Notes: generated by a model not told the origin, from the sequence alone. A stretch of DNA of 64,000 bases from CAWKKW01 sp963850345 (GCA_963850345.1 CAWKKW010000002.1:930001-994000), one strand, 5' to 3'. Positions 28,452-37,708 are shown, numbered from the stretch's first letter. Translations and numbers: made by a program.

Positions 28452-28537
28452 CGTGGGCACCACCTTGCCCTGCAGCGTCAGACCACCAAGATACTATCGA
28501 ACCCGCGACGAGACAATCGCGATCGTCCATCTGCTGG

Positions 28538-29695
28538 TCACATAGCCACATTCAGGTCGAAGATTTTGACACCTCCGCCCGTGCTCACGAGCACCGGCCT
28601 GCGATGCGATTCATTGGGTAGAGCTGAGATCCTTTCGGGCGTCCATGCACCACTCCGATCCTCAAATTTGAATTGGACGAGGTTACCGGCTTCATCAGGA
28701 GCGAAGGCCATCGGTCCATCGGCGGTTAGTATGGCTGCGGGCTCGCCTCCGATTCGGAGTCCGTTCCGAGTGACGGCTGTTTGTTTCCACCCTGCCCCAT
28801 CGGTGCAATGAAGGCAGAACAATTCGCCTTGATTCGACCGCGCGAAAACATGCAAGCCAGTCTCGCCGGCGATCGCACAAGGAGTACCTGCCGGTATGAA
28901 GGGCTCCTGATCGCCGGGTCCTGCGGCGTGCTCCGAGAGGCGAAGCATGTCGACGCGCAGACTGCCGGGATCGACCACGAAATCATATAACTCGGACGAA
29001 GACCCAGAAGCGGTTGCATTCACCAGAACGTGTAACTTGTTCTGGAAAGACACTACAGCCGGATCGCCATCGAAAGACTCAAGTTTGGTCAGAGAATACG
29101 CGCCCAGATTCAGGGATTCCCAATCCTGACTTGCCAGATTACGGAAGCTCATCAGAAGCGATTCAGCACCTGGAATTGAGAACACGAACACCTTTCCGTC
29201 CGCAACGGCGGCAATTGGATTCGCGTCCACGACCATGTCGGGCGTTGGCACCGTGTTCACATGCCACCACTGATCGGGTGAGCAACTGTATTCGAGGATC
29301 TGTCCACCATTGAAGTAGACCAGCAGCGACTCGTCGTTCCTTACCACCGAAGGAATGCCACTTACAAAGTAAGTGCGGTCGTGCACCTTGTCCGGCAATC
29401 GGGTGAGTTCCCACGCCCCGCCGGCCGCCGAGGCGTGCAGGTGGATGGGCGAGAGCGGCCACGGGGCAAAATGGGGTGATGTACAGCTGTGTACCTGGCC
29501 TGCAACGAAGAGGTGAACGCCACCCTGCACATCGTTGCCAGCGGCCGGTATGCCGCACTGCGTCAGCGTTCCATTGAGAATCGATTGACTGGTCCAGGCT
29601 GCAGGCACCTGCGAATCGCCGGCTTGATATTCGTGGGAAAGCAGCTGGCCTTGCACCGATGTGCCAGGGGTGAGGATGGTTCCGGGCTGATACAT
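28538..29695 (-). CDS. Beta-propeller-like protein, function unknown
   Basis: A 385-residue protein without a signal peptide, made of about six or seven similar units of roughly 50-55 residues, each with a hydrophobic strand followed by a Trp/Gly turn (GGVHLFVAGQVHSC, ESLLVYFNGGQILEYSC, GKVFVFSIPGAESLL, NKLHVLVNATASGSSSEL, GLHVFARSNQGELFCL). This suggests a beta-propeller of the fucose-lectin or PLL type; the ligand is unknown. ATG at 29695 is supported by AGGGAG 7 bases before it; the longer frame to 29827 has no homology. It follows the phasin-like gene upstream on the same strand (87 bases), so cotranscription is possible. Confidence 0.7.
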   Translation of the reverse strand: MYQPGTILTPGTSVQGQLLSHEYQAGDSQVPAAWTSQSILNGTLTQCGIPAAGNDVQGGVHLFVAGQVHSCTSPHFAPWPLSPIHLHASAAGGAWELTRLPDKVHDRTYFVSGIPSVVRNDESLLVYFNGGQILEYSCSPDQWWHVNTVPTPDMVVDANPIAAVADGKVFVFSIPGAESLLMSFRNLASQDWESLNLGAYSLTKLESFDGDPAVVSFQNKLHVLVNATASGSSSELYDFVVDPGSLRVDMLRLSEHAAGPGDQEPFIPAGTPCAIAGETGLHVFARSNQGELFCLHCTDGAGWKQTAVTRNGLRIGGEPAAILTADGPMAFAPDEAGNLVQFKFEDRSGAWTPERISALPNESHRRPVLVSTGGGVKIFDLNVAM

Positions 29696-29973
29696 TCGGA
29701 CGCTCCCTTTTCGCTGAGTTACCACGGCCAGATGAAGGACGAAGCGGGACCGATTGCAATGAAAAGTAGAGGAACAAGTTGGATCGACAGGTGTGGGTAC
29801 TTTAAGCGGAAGCCATTTTGGTGTCAACGGGATTCGACAGAGCTACGCACAGTTGTGGAGACTGGCGGGCGGCCTGCCACGCTCGTGTCAGCGAGAGCCG
29901 GCGTCGGAAAAGCTGAGCGTGGACCATGGCTTCGCCACTCGTATCTATGCCAGATACTTGAACTCGCTATTGC

Positions 29974-31161
29974 TCAGGCGTAGGAAGAGACAGCACTGGC
30001 GTTGCGGGAGGCGCGTTGGCGGGTGATGCGTTCGACGTAGCCGCTCTTCGCCAGGGCCTGCAGCGGATTCTCCGCCAGTCCGCGGCTCGCGCGCCACTCC
30101 CGTATCAGCGGCCGCACATCTTCCCAGAACGCATTCCGGTAGCACTCCTCCGCCTCGACCAGCCGGCAGCCCTGCTGCAGCTCTTCCAACTGCGGCCCGT
30201 CCACCAGCGCCGCCTTGGCATACAGTTCCTGCGCCGTGACCACCGTCTGCACCATGGCTTCGATCTTGCCCTTCAGGTTGTGGCTCTGGTCGATCATGAA
30301 CGCGATCTCCGCCGCCGCCGCTTCCTCCGCCTGCGTGATCTCGTAGAAGATGCGAAACACCTGGTAGGGATCGATCGAGCCCAGCGTCAGGTCGTCGTCG
30401 GCGTAGCGGCGGTCGTTGAAGTGGAAGCCGCCCAGCATGTCCAGGTGCAGCAGCCAGGCCACGATCTGCTCGATGTTCTGCGCCTGGTAATGGTGCCCGG
30501 TATCGACCAGCACCCGCGCCTGCGGACCGGCCGTGCGCGCCAACTCGAGCGCCATGCCCCAGTCGGCGATGTCGGTGTGGTAAAAGGCCGGCTCGAACGG
30601 CTTGTATTCAATCAGCATCCGCTGCCCGGGAGCGAGCGCCGCGTGCGCTGCCGACAACACCTCCTGCATCCACCCGATTCGCTTGCGCATGCTCTGCGTG
30701 CCGGGGTAGTTCGATCCATCGGCTACCCACATCGACACATCGCGCGAACTCAGCAGGCGACCAATCTCAATCGACTGCAGAATGTGATCGAGCGCCTTCT
30801 GCCGCACCGCTGCGTCCGGGTTGCAGATCGAGCCGTACTTGTACTCCTGCGATTGAAACAGGTTGGGATTGATCGAACCGGCGCGCACGCCGTACTGCTT
30901 TTCGAGCCGCTGCACTACCGCGACGTCGTCCACCCCGTTGGGCAGATCCCACTCCACGTGCAGCGCCAGCGTGGGGCTCACCCCGGTCAAGGCATGCACC
31001 TGCGCCGCGTCGGCAAACTTCTCCTCAATGGTCGAGGCCGCGGCCGCCTGCAGATACTTACCGAACCGGGTGCCGGTGTTGGCAAATCCCCACGAAGGGA
31101 CCTCGATTTGAAAGCTGTCCAGCGCCTTCCACACCCGTTCCTGCCGCTCCGTGTTGCTCAT
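29974..31161 (-). CDS. rhaI: L-rhamnose isomerase (RhaI-type) or related sugar isomerase
   Basis: Xylose-isomerase-like TIM-barrel enzyme (395 aa) interconverting an aldose and a ketose, most like the Pseudomonas-type L-rhamnose isomerase. The metal-binding residues appear in order: Glu in LIEYKPFEPAFY, Asp and His in RVLVDTGHHYQ, His/Asp in GGFHFNDRRYADDDL. Many relatives act on L-rhamnose, D-allose or other sugars, so the substrate is provisional. The gene has noticeably stronger G+C-rich codon use (long runs of CTGC and CCG codons) than its neighbours, possibly reflecting transfer. No rhaB or rhaD kinase/aldolase gene is next to it, so it may act alone or with distant genes. Confidence 0.85.
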   Translation of the reverse strand: MSNTERQERVWKALDSFQIEVPSWGFANTGTRFGKYLQAAAASTIEEKFADAAQVHALTGVSPTLALHVEWDLPNGVDDVAVVQRLEKQYGVRAGSINPNLFQSQEYKYGSICNPDAAVRQKALDHILQSIEIGRLLSSRDVSMWVADGSNYPGTQSMRKRIGWMQEVLSAAHAALAPGQRMLIEYKPFEPAFYHTDIADWGMALELARTAGPQARVLVDTGHHYQAQNIEQIVAWLLHLDMLGGFHFNDRRYADDDLTLGSIDPYQVFRIFYEITQAEEAAAAEIAFMIDQSHNLKGKIEAMVQTVVTAQELYAKAALVDGPQLEELQQGCRLVEAEECYRNAFWEDVRPLIREWRASRGLAENPLQALAKSGYVERITRQRASRNASAVSSYA

Positions 31162-31536
31162 CGCTTCCCCTCGTCTGCTTCTTGCCCGATGGCCTGCAAC
31201 CCATCCAGCTCTGCAATTACCTGTCTATTGAAACACGCAACATACCAGCCAGCGGCCGAATCATCCTTCTCAGAGGTGACGCAACATGACGCAGACCTTC
31301 CTTCTTCTCTGAAGGGTTCTCAATCAACGCATCATGGTGCCTTTCACCAGCGTGGGTGAGTCTAAGCCTGTCCATGCATGATTTTCAATAGATATTTTAT
31401 TCCTAATACTGGGAATGCTCGCACCTCAGTGAATTTGCGTTATGGCTCCGCGAGTAGCAATGCACCCATCAGAATCCTGCTTTTCTTCCCAACTCGCATG
31501 GAAATGATAAGATTCGGCTCTTCCCAGGAGCAGAGT
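31162..31536. other. Intergenic region between the isomerase and the subtilase (375 bp)
   Basis: It should hold two divergent promoters. No strong sigma-70 pair is seen; on the minus strand a TGGTATGTT (extended -10-like) lies about 90 bases before the isomerase start. The frame of the next gene is open from 31378, but the residues before 31537 look non-coding. No RNA gene or repeat is evident. Confidence 0.45.
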
Positions 31537-33147
31537 GTGGCTGACGACGATTCGCAGAAACCGGTTCTCGACTTTCGCGCCAGATTGGGCCGATTTATCG
31601 TTCCCCCGTTCGTCCACGATCCGAATTTGAGGAACGAGAAGTTCGGGCTGCCGGAGGCTGATGACGAACCCGGCGACTACATTGTCGAATTGAACCTGAT
31701 GTACGATGGCGGCCTGGAGCAGGCCGGACTTGGGTTTCGCGCCCTCTACAAGCGTGCGCTGGAAGATGCGAGCACCGAAAGGCCTCCGGTTTTCATCTCG
31801 AAGAGCTACTTCAAATGCACCATCAGCGCTGAGGAATTGCGAAAACTGATCTCTGCCGACGAGGAAGAGCCGAGGACCGCTCGCCGCATCATTTATAAAG
31901 TCTGGCCCGATTTCCCAGTCCAGGCCTTAATCGATCGCTCGACCACCACGGTCAAAGCCGACGCAGCCATCCGCGCCTATGAGGCCAATGGGGCAAGCAT
32001 CGTGTGGGCAGTGATCGATTCTGGAATCGATGGAACTCACATCCACTTCGGGCCGGGACCGGACGGCACCGGGCCTAACAAGTTCTGCAATACACTCTAC
32101 GATTCTTCGGTGGCCAAGTTACACCGCGACTTTACTGGCGTGGGCGTGCCCGACCCGGCGAACTACCCGAACAAGCCGGACGATTACCAGGCGGCACTTA
32201 CGCAGAACATCCAGTCAGCCTTGATGGACCAGTTTGGACACGGGACGCATGTTGCGGGAATTATCGCCGGCGGACTGGACGAGAACCTGCCGAAGACCGA
32301 ATTTCACATATGCGAACGCGTCTTCAAACCAGATCCCAACGGTCAAGCGCATACCGTGGTGATCGAGACACGCGACGCTTGTGCAAAGGCGGTGCGCGGC
32401 GTCGCTCCGCAATGCAAGCTGGTCAGTCTCAAGGTCCTCGATGCGAACGGCAAGGGTGCGACCAGCGGCATCATGCTTGCGCTGCGGTACATCCGCGAAG
32501 AACTCAATGACGACCCCAAATTGTTGCGGGTGCACGGGGTCAATCTCAGTCTCGGTTACGAATTTGACGCCGAGATGTTTGCCTGTGGGCAGAGTCCACT
32601 GTGCGTGGAGGTTGACCGCCTGGTGAAGAGTGGCGTTCTGGTCGTAGTGGCTGCGGGAAACACCGGCTACACGCAGATCTCAACGGTGGAACGGTACACC
32701 AAGGTCGGACTCTCGAGCACGATTAATGATCCGGGCAACTCCGCGCTGGCCATCACGGTAGGGTCCACGCATCGCGACTCGCCGCATACGTATGGCGTTT
32801 CGTTCTTCTCTTCGAAGGGCCCGACCGGTGATGGTCGGGTGAAGCCTGACCTGGTCGCTCCGGGAGAACGCATCACCTCGGCTACCACTCCGGGACAGAT
32901 GCGCCGGCTGGGGCTCACCAATCCCCCGTCCGACAGCCGCACCTACATCGATGATTCGGGTACCAGCATGGCCGCACCGCATGTATCCGGGGCAGCCGCC
33001 GGCTTTCTCTCCATTCGGCGCGAATACATTCAGCAGCCCGACCAGGTGAAAAAGATTTTGCTCGACAGCGCTACACCACTTGGGCGAGAGAGATACTTCG
33101 AAGGTCAGGGGCTGGTCGACCTGATGCGCGCCATTCAATCGGTATAA
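31537..33147 (+). CDS. S8-family (subtilisin-like) serine peptidase, apparently cytosolic
   Basis: A 536-residue subtilase with all triad residues: Asp161 (VIDSGIDGTH), His235 (FGHGTHVAG), Ser477 (DSGTSMAAPHVSG). The first about 130 residues form a conserved N-terminal region (DFRARLGRFIVPPFVHDPNL). I choose the GTG at 31537, with AGGAG spaced 6 bases before it; alternative starts at 31498 and 31378 have no good ribosome site. No signal peptide is seen from any start, unlike most subtilases. The hydrolase gene follows after 30 bases with a strong AAGGAG, so the two form an operon. I recall this peptidase/hydrolase pair in other phyla, but with no known function. Confidence 0.88.
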   Translation: MADDDSQKPVLDFRARLGRFIVPPFVHDPNLRNEKFGLPEADDEPGDYIVELNLMYDGGLEQAGLGFRALYKRALEDASTERPPVFISKSYFKCTISAEELRKLISADEEEPRTARRIIYKVWPDFPVQALIDRSTTTVKADAAIRAYEANGASIVWAVIDSGIDGTHIHFGPGPDGTGPNKFCNTLYDSSVAKLHRDFTGVGVPDPANYPNKPDDYQAALTQNIQSALMDQFGHGTHVAGIIAGGLDENLPKTEFHICERVFKPDPNGQAHTVVIETRDACAKAVRGVAPQCKLVSLKVLDANGKGATSGIMLALRYIREELNDDPKLLRVHGVNLSLGYEFDAEMFACGQSPLCVEVDRLVKSGVLVVVAAGNTGYTQISTVERYTKVGLSSTINDPGNSALAITVGSTHRDSPHTYGVSFFSSKGPTGDGRVKPDLVAPGERITSATTPGQMRRLGLTNPPSDSRTYIDDSGTSMAAPHVSGAAAGFLSIRREYIQQPDQVKKILLDSATPLGRERYFEGQGLVDLMRAIQSV

Positions 33148-33177
33148 AGCAGCCGACTGCTGCAAGGAGCAACTACG

Positions 33178-34506
33178 ATGTCAGGTCAACTCGCTGGTTT
33201 TCCTTTCTGGGCGCTGGAGTTCAATGAAGACGGAGTGCTCGCCGGTGGGGCGGGCACGGTGCTGCAGCAGATTCCTGCCGCTCAGCTCACGGATCTGTTC
33301 ATCTTCTCTCACGGGTGGAACAACGATCACAACACGGCTATGAATCTCTACACCGGCTTTTTCGGTGAGGTGCGCAAGCTCATCGATGACGCAGGGATCC
33401 ACAAGAAGGCGGGTACGTCGATCGGCATCGCCGGTATTTTCTGGCCCTCGATTCTCTTTCCGGGGGACTCCGCTCCCCTGGGTGGCACGGGCGGAGCCGC
33501 GAGTTTCACAAGCGACACGGACACGACCGCCTTGGCAAGCGAACTACCCAAGGTTTTCAGCAGGCCCGAACAACAGCCTTTGCTCAAGAACCTGCTGGGC
33601 CTTCTGCAGGAGAAGCCGTCGGATCAGCAGGCCCTGCTGACCTTTCGTGACAAGCTGAGCCAGTTAGTGAGCGATAAGAGCGTCACCTCCACGCAGGACG
33701 ATCTTGAACTGCAGGCGGCCACGGTCAAGAACGACGACGATTGGACGACGCTGCTCGGGCTCATGTCCGGTTCGGCACCCGCGGACGATGGAGGGGGCGG
33801 CGCGGCAAGCCTCGGAGGAGATTTCGACAAGCTATGGGATGGCGCAAAAAATGTTCTTCGGACGGCTACGTATTGGGAGATGAAGAATCGAGCCGGCGTC
33901 GTTGGCTGTCGCGGTCTTGGTCCGCTGATCGGACAGATTCACGCAGCCGCGCCTGCCTTGAGGATTCACTTACTCGGACATTCCTTTGGCGCGAGGCTGG
34001 TCTCCTATAGTCTTTCTGGCCTACCGGATGGGCTGTCCGGGCCCAATTCTCCAGTGAAGACGCTGTTCCTCATGCAGGGTGCCTTTTCTCATTTTGCCTT
34101 TGCAGACAAGCTGCCATTTGATGACAGCCGAAGCGGCGATCTCGCGGGTATGGCTCGTCGCGTGGACGGACCCTTATTGACGACACACACGCTCAAAGAT
34201 CTGGCGGTCGGCAGTGCCTATCCGGCCGCATCGGTTCTTGGCCGCCAAGACGCTTCTGATGCTGGGGACCTAATGTACCGGTGGGAAGGGATGGGGCATG
34301 ATGGCGCACAGGCAGTCGATGCCGCCAGCGACACACTCTCGGTGCCGAAAACGGCGTACGCCTGGCAGACCGGAAAGTGGCTCAATCTCGATGCGAATCA
34401 AATCATCGTCAATGGCGGACCACCCAGCGGCGCGCACAGCGACATCGTTCACCCGGAGACCGCCTGGGCCGCGCTGTCGGCAGCCAAAATTGCGACGACC
34501 GCCTGA
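33178..34506 (+). CDS. Alpha/beta-hydrolase-fold protein (serine esterase/lipase type)
   Basis: A 442-residue protein with LFIFSHGWNNDHNTAMNLY (about 40-58, the oxyanion region) and the nucleophile elbow GHSFGAR (Ser269). No signal peptide. Between these, about residues 90-230, is a long low-complexity insert (Gln/Asp/Gly-rich, DDGGGGAASLGGD) of unknown role. AAGGAG lies 8 bases before the ATG. Candidate acid and His residues occur in the C-terminal third but cannot be assigned. As it is coupled to a cytosolic subtilase, peptidase processing of the hydrolase or a shared substrate is possible. Confidence 0.8.
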   Translation: MSGQLAGFPFWALEFNEDGVLAGGAGTVLQQIPAAQLTDLFIFSHGWNNDHNTAMNLYTGFFGEVRKLIDDAGIHKKAGTSIGIAGIFWPSILFPGDSAPLGGTGGAASFTSDTDTTALASELPKVFSRPEQQPLLKNLLGLLQEKPSDQQALLTFRDKLSQLVSDKSVTSTQDDLELQAATVKNDDDWTTLLGLMSGSAPADDGGGGAASLGGDFDKLWDGAKNVLRTATYWEMKNRAGVVGCRGLGPLIGQIHAAAPALRIHLLGHSFGARLVSYSLSGLPDGLSGPNSPVKTLFLMQGAFSHFAFADKLPFDDSRSGDLAGMARRVDGPLLTTHTLKDLAVGSAYPAASVLGRQDASDAGDLMYRWEGMGHDGAQAVDAASDTLSVPKTAYAWQTGKWLNLDANQIIVNGGPPSGAHSDIVHPETAWAALSAAKIATTA

Positions 34507-34623
34507 GGCTGGTCAACTGGAGTGCTGAAGGACGCGCCATTTTGTAATCGTGTACACTTTCTGCGATTCCAACAGGCTGTCTTCGCTGCAGGTTTCGTGA
34601 TCGGGAAAATGGGAGAACTGTGA

Positions 34624-36150
34624 ATGATCGGATGGAAAAGTAACTCAAGTGGTCGCACGCGTTGCATGACGCGATGCGTGTTCGCGTTTGCCGCAGGACT
34701 TGCGGTCCTGCCACTTTCGATGGCGCAGTCCATCAACGGGCGCTGGGCCGGGGTCGACCGCGTCATGGATAACGGCGAGGAACACAAGACCATCCTCGAA
34801 CTGCACCGGTCCGGCAATAACCTCTCCGGAAAGATTGAAACTCTCGGCTACACGTCGGACGTGAAAGGAACTGCGAAGGGCAATCACTTTCAAATATTCC
34901 AGCCGTGGGATCCGACCAAGGTCCTGATGTCAGGCGACCTGGTTGGCAACGACCTGCACATCAATCAAGGCCGTCACTCGGTCGTTTACAAGCCGGCTAC
35001 GAACGATACCGATCTTCCAAAATTGCCCTACATCGAGCCTCCTCCGTTGCATAAAGTTCCCTCCAACGGGTTGGCCAAAACTCCACCTATGGGCTGGAAC
35101 AGTTGGAACCTCTTCGCGGAACGGATCGATGATGCCACCGTGCGCACCATGGCCGACGCGATGGTAAGCAGCGGCATGCGCGACGCAGGCTACATCTACG
35201 TGAACATCGATGACACGTGGGAGGGCGTTCGCGACGCAAACGGAGTGCTGCCAGCCAATCACAAGTTTCCCGACATGAAAGCACTGGCCGACTACGTGCA
35301 TTCCAAAGGTCTGAAGTTGGGAATCTACTCCTCGCCTGGACCGCGGACCTGCGGCGGCTATCCCGGGAGCTACGGTCACGAGGCTCAGGATGCGAAGACC
35401 TGGGCCGAGTGGGGCATCGATTACGTGAAGTATGACTGGTGCAGCGCCGGCCAGATTTACAAAGACGCGCAACTGCAACCCGTCTACCAGAAGATGGGTG
35501 AGGCGTTGCAAGCTACCGGGCGACCCATCGTCTTCAGCCTGTGCGAATACGGCAAGGGTGAAGTGGAGAAGTGGGGACCGGATGTAGGTGGCAATCTCTG
35601 GCGCACCACCGGCGACATCCGCGATGAGTGGTCGAGCATGCTTGAGAATGCCGAATTGCAGATGAAGACTGCGCCGTATGCGGGGCCCGGACGCTGGAAC
35701 GATCCCGACATGCTTGAGATTGGCAACGGCCACATGACCACTGATGAATATCGCACGCACATGAGCCTCTGGAGCATGTTGGCGTCACCGCTTCTGGCCG
35801 GTAACGACGTGCGCAGCATGACCCAGCAGATCAAGGAAATTCTCCTGAACAAGGACGTGATCGCCATTGACCAGGACTCGCTGGGCAAACAGGCGACACG
35901 TGTGGCGAAGGATGGCGATATCGAAACCTGGACCAAGCCTCTCGCCGATGGCGGCGTTGCGGTTGCGGTATTCAACCATGGAGCCTCGCCTACCAAGGTC
36001 ACGGTCAAGAGCAGTGCCGTGCACGTGAGCGACACAGCCAAGGCACGGGATCTCTGGACTCACAAAGACGTAGCCTTTGCCCAAGGCAGTTACTCCGAAA
36101 CGGTGCCCACGCATGGCGTACTTATGCTGCGGGTAACTCAGTCGAAGTAA
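34624..36150 (+). CDS. Glycoside hydrolase family 27 (alpha-galactosidase-like) with N-terminal lipocalin-like domain
   Basis: Exported enzyme of 508 residues. Signal peptide to about residue 36 (ending LPLSMAQ), then a small beta domain (about 37-120; INGRWAGVDRVMDNGEEH) of lipocalin/calycin character, then the GH27 TIM barrel beginning PPMGWNSWNLFAERID. The nucleophile Asp is in DYVKYDWC near residue 271, and the acid/base Asp in TTGDIRDEWSSM near 333. A C-terminal beta domain ends near VLMLRVTQSK. It is predicted to release alpha-linked galactose (or N-acetylgalactosamine) outside the cytosol. It stands alone; a hairpin follows at 36193. Confidence 0.92.
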   Translation: MIGWKSNSSGRTRCMTRCVFAFAAGLAVLPLSMAQSINGRWAGVDRVMDNGEEHKTILELHRSGNNLSGKIETLGYTSDVKGTAKGNHFQIFQPWDPTKVLMSGDLVGNDLHINQGRHSVVYKPATNDTDLPKLPYIEPPPLHKVPSNGLAKTPPMGWNSWNLFAERIDDATVRTMADAMVSSGMRDAGYIYVNIDDTWEGVRDANGVLPANHKFPDMKALADYVHSKGLKLGIYSSPGPRTCGGYPGSYGHEAQDAKTWAEWGIDYVKYDWCSAGQIYKDAQLQPVYQKMGEALQATGRPIVFSLCEYGKGEVEKWGPDVGGNLWRTTGDIRDEWSSMLENAELQMKTAPYAGPGRWNDPDMLEIGNGHMTTDEYRTHMSLWSMLASPLLAGNDVRSMTQQIKEILLNKDVIAIDQDSLGKQATRVAKDGDIETWTKPLADGGVAVAVFNHGASPTKVTVKSSAVHVSDTAKARDLWTHKDVAFAQGSYSETVPTHGVLMLRVTQSK

Positions 36151-36192
36151 TCCTGCAAGCTCGCGCTCCATCACCCAAAACACCTGAGACAT

Positions 36193-36223
36193 CCACCCGT
36201 AGAACACATTGCTCTGCGGGTGG
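36193..36223 (+). terminator. Strong hairpin after the GH27 gene
   Basis: CCACCCGTAGA (36193-36203) pairs with TCTGCGGGTGG (36213-36223): 11 pairs including one T-G wobble, with a 9-base loop. It starts 42 bases after the GH27 stop. No T-run follows, so it could instead be a 3'-end stabiliser. Confidence 0.45.
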
Positions 36224-36342
36224 GACCATCCCCGCTCGACCTCCGCACGCCACATCTGCGCTCACGACCGCAAGCAACCTGCCGGACTTCCGCGTCCTCT
36301 TATTTTCTGTATTCATCAGAATGTAACAATGGAGAGCCGCGC

Positions 36343-36891
36343 GTGTCCGCCAAGAAAGCAAAGAGTCTTGCCGATCCTACCCGCCTTGAACCGATCGACA
36401 AAAAGGAAGGGCTGCTTCAGGTCATTATTGAAACGCCGAAGGGTAGCCGGAACAAATTCGCCTTCGACCCTGAGCAGGAGATCTTCAAGCTTAAGAGTGT
36501 TCTGCCTGCCGGAATGGCGTTCCCGTACGACTTCGGTTTTCTGCCACAGACGATGGCCCCGGATGGTGACCCGATAGACGTGCTGCTGCTTATGGATGAG
36601 CCGGCCTTTCCCGGCATCGCCGTTCGAGCGCGGCTGATTGGCATCATTGAAGGCGAACAAATCGATGGGAAGAAGAAGATTCGCAACGATCGCCTGGTCG
36701 CCATTGCGGAGGCGAATCATATGTACACCTACATCACCAAGCTCAAGGATCTGCCCGACCAGTTTCTTCGCGAGCTGCAAGACTTCTTTGTGAATTACCA
36801 CCGGCTGGAGGGCAAAGAGTATCAACTGCTCGGCTGCCGCGGCACCAAGGCGGCGCTCAAGCTGATCAAAGAAGCGCAGCGAGCAGCCTAG
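36343..36891 (+). CDS. ppa: Inorganic pyrophosphatase, family I
   Basis: Soluble enzyme hydrolysing pyrophosphate to two phosphates. The 182 residues carry FAFDPEQEIFKLKSVLPAGM (a variant of the family N-terminal strand) followed by YDFGFLPQT and the metal-binding DGDPIDVLLLMDEP. The usual downstream Asp/Lys segment is divergent (GEQIDGKKKIRNDRLVAI) but still supplies Asp and Lys. I choose the GTG at 36343 because GGAGAG lies 6 bases before it; the longer frame from 36220 is non-homologous and overlaps the hairpin. The DUF3147 pair follows after 17 bases and may be cotranscribed. Confidence 0.9.
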   Translation: MSAKKAKSLADPTRLEPIDKKEGLLQVIIETPKGSRNKFAFDPEQEIFKLKSVLPAGMAFPYDFGFLPQTMAPDGDPIDVLLLMDEPAFPGIAVRARLIGIIEGEQIDGKKKIRNDRLVAIAEANHMYTYITKLKDLPDQFLRELQDFFVNYHRLEGKEYQLLGCRGTKAALKLIKEAQRAA

Positions 36892-36908
36892 CGCCACTGG
36901 ATTCAACC

Positions 36909-37259
36909 ATGAAAGAACTCGTCTTTCGATTCCTTATCGGCGGCGTGATTGTCAGTGCATTTTCTGTACTCGGCGAAATGCTGCGCCCCAAGAGCTTTGC
37001 CGGATTGTTTGGAGCCGCTCCCTCCATCGCTTTAGCCACAATCGGACTTACACTTGTTCGCCAGGGCAACCGATACGTCGCGATCGAAGCTCGATCGATG
37101 GTCTTCGGCTCTGTCGCCTTCTTCTGTTACGCATTGCTCGCAAGCTGGATTCTGATGCGGTACCGACCGAGTGCCCTCGTGGCTACGGTTGCGCTGCTCC
37201 CCGTCTGGCTGGGAATTTCGCTCGGTCTCTGGCTGTTCGCTGCGAGGTGGCTGGCATGA
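36909..37259 (+). CDS. DUF3147 small membrane protein
   Basis: A 116-residue protein of four hydrophobic segments (about 5-25, 40-55, 65-85, 92-112) with a DUF3147-like sequence: FLIGGVIVSAFSVLGEML then AGLFGAAPSIALATIGLTL. The function of DUF3147 is unknown. Its TGA overlaps the next ATG (ATGA), so it is translationally coupled to a second DUF3147 protein; the two may form a hetero-oligomer. It follows the pyrophosphatase gene by 17 bases. Confidence 0.8.
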   Translation: MKELVFRFLIGGVIVSAFSVLGEMLRPKSFAGLFGAAPSIALATIGLTLVRQGNRYVAIEARSMVFGSVAFFCYALLASWILMRYRPSALVATVALLPVWLGISLGLWLFAARWLA

Positions 37260-37708
37260 TGATCCAGGCTCGCCTGGCCGCTCTCAAAGGCATCAAGCCT
37301 CACGAATACGCCGTGCGATTTCTGTTTGGCGGCGCTTGTACGGCCGCTGCAGGCCTGATCGCAACGCACTTCGGGCCAGAACTGGGCGGCCTCTTCATGG
37401 CGTTTCCCGCCATCTTCCCGGCAGGGGCCTGTCTCATCGAAAGTCATGAGAAGCTGCACAAGCAAAGAATCGGGGCAGACGGGACCCGCCGTGGCCGAGC
37501 AGCCGCAAGCGTCGATGCGGCCGGAGCCTCGATCGGCTGTATTGGCCTGATCGGCTTTGCTCTCGTTCTGTGGGCTGAGCTACCACACCGTCGCGCCATC
37601 TTCTCCGTTCTATTGGCAAGCCTGGTGTGGCTGCTGGTCTCAGCTGTTTTCTGGTGGATTCGAAAGAGCCGGATTCTTCACCGCAGGCGAATTCATTTGT
37701 CCACATAA
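37256..37708 (+). CDS. DUF3147-like membrane protein, second copy
   Basis: A 150-residue protein coupled to the previous gene by ATGA. It has hydrophobic segments with the same family marks, FLFGGACTAAAGLIATHFG and GGLFMAFPAIFPAGACLI, and about 20 extra residues of polar loop (SHEKLHKQRIGADGTRRGRA). Four membrane segments are likely. The divergence from the first copy and their coupling suggest a paired complex rather than recent duplication. Role unknown. Confidence 0.78.
   Translation: MMIQARLAALKGIKPHEYAVRFLFGGACTAAAGLIATHFGPELGGLFMAFPAIFPAGACLIESHEKLHKQRIGADGTRRGRAAASVDAAGASIGCIGLIGFALVLWAELPHRRAIFSVLLASLVWLLVSAVFWWIRKSRILHRRRIHLST

Noticed and set aside
30016..31359. Plus-strand frame of 447 codons opposite the sugar isomerase
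   Set aside because: The minus-strand protein has conserved metal ligands; the antisense frame is Arg/His-rich without motifs.
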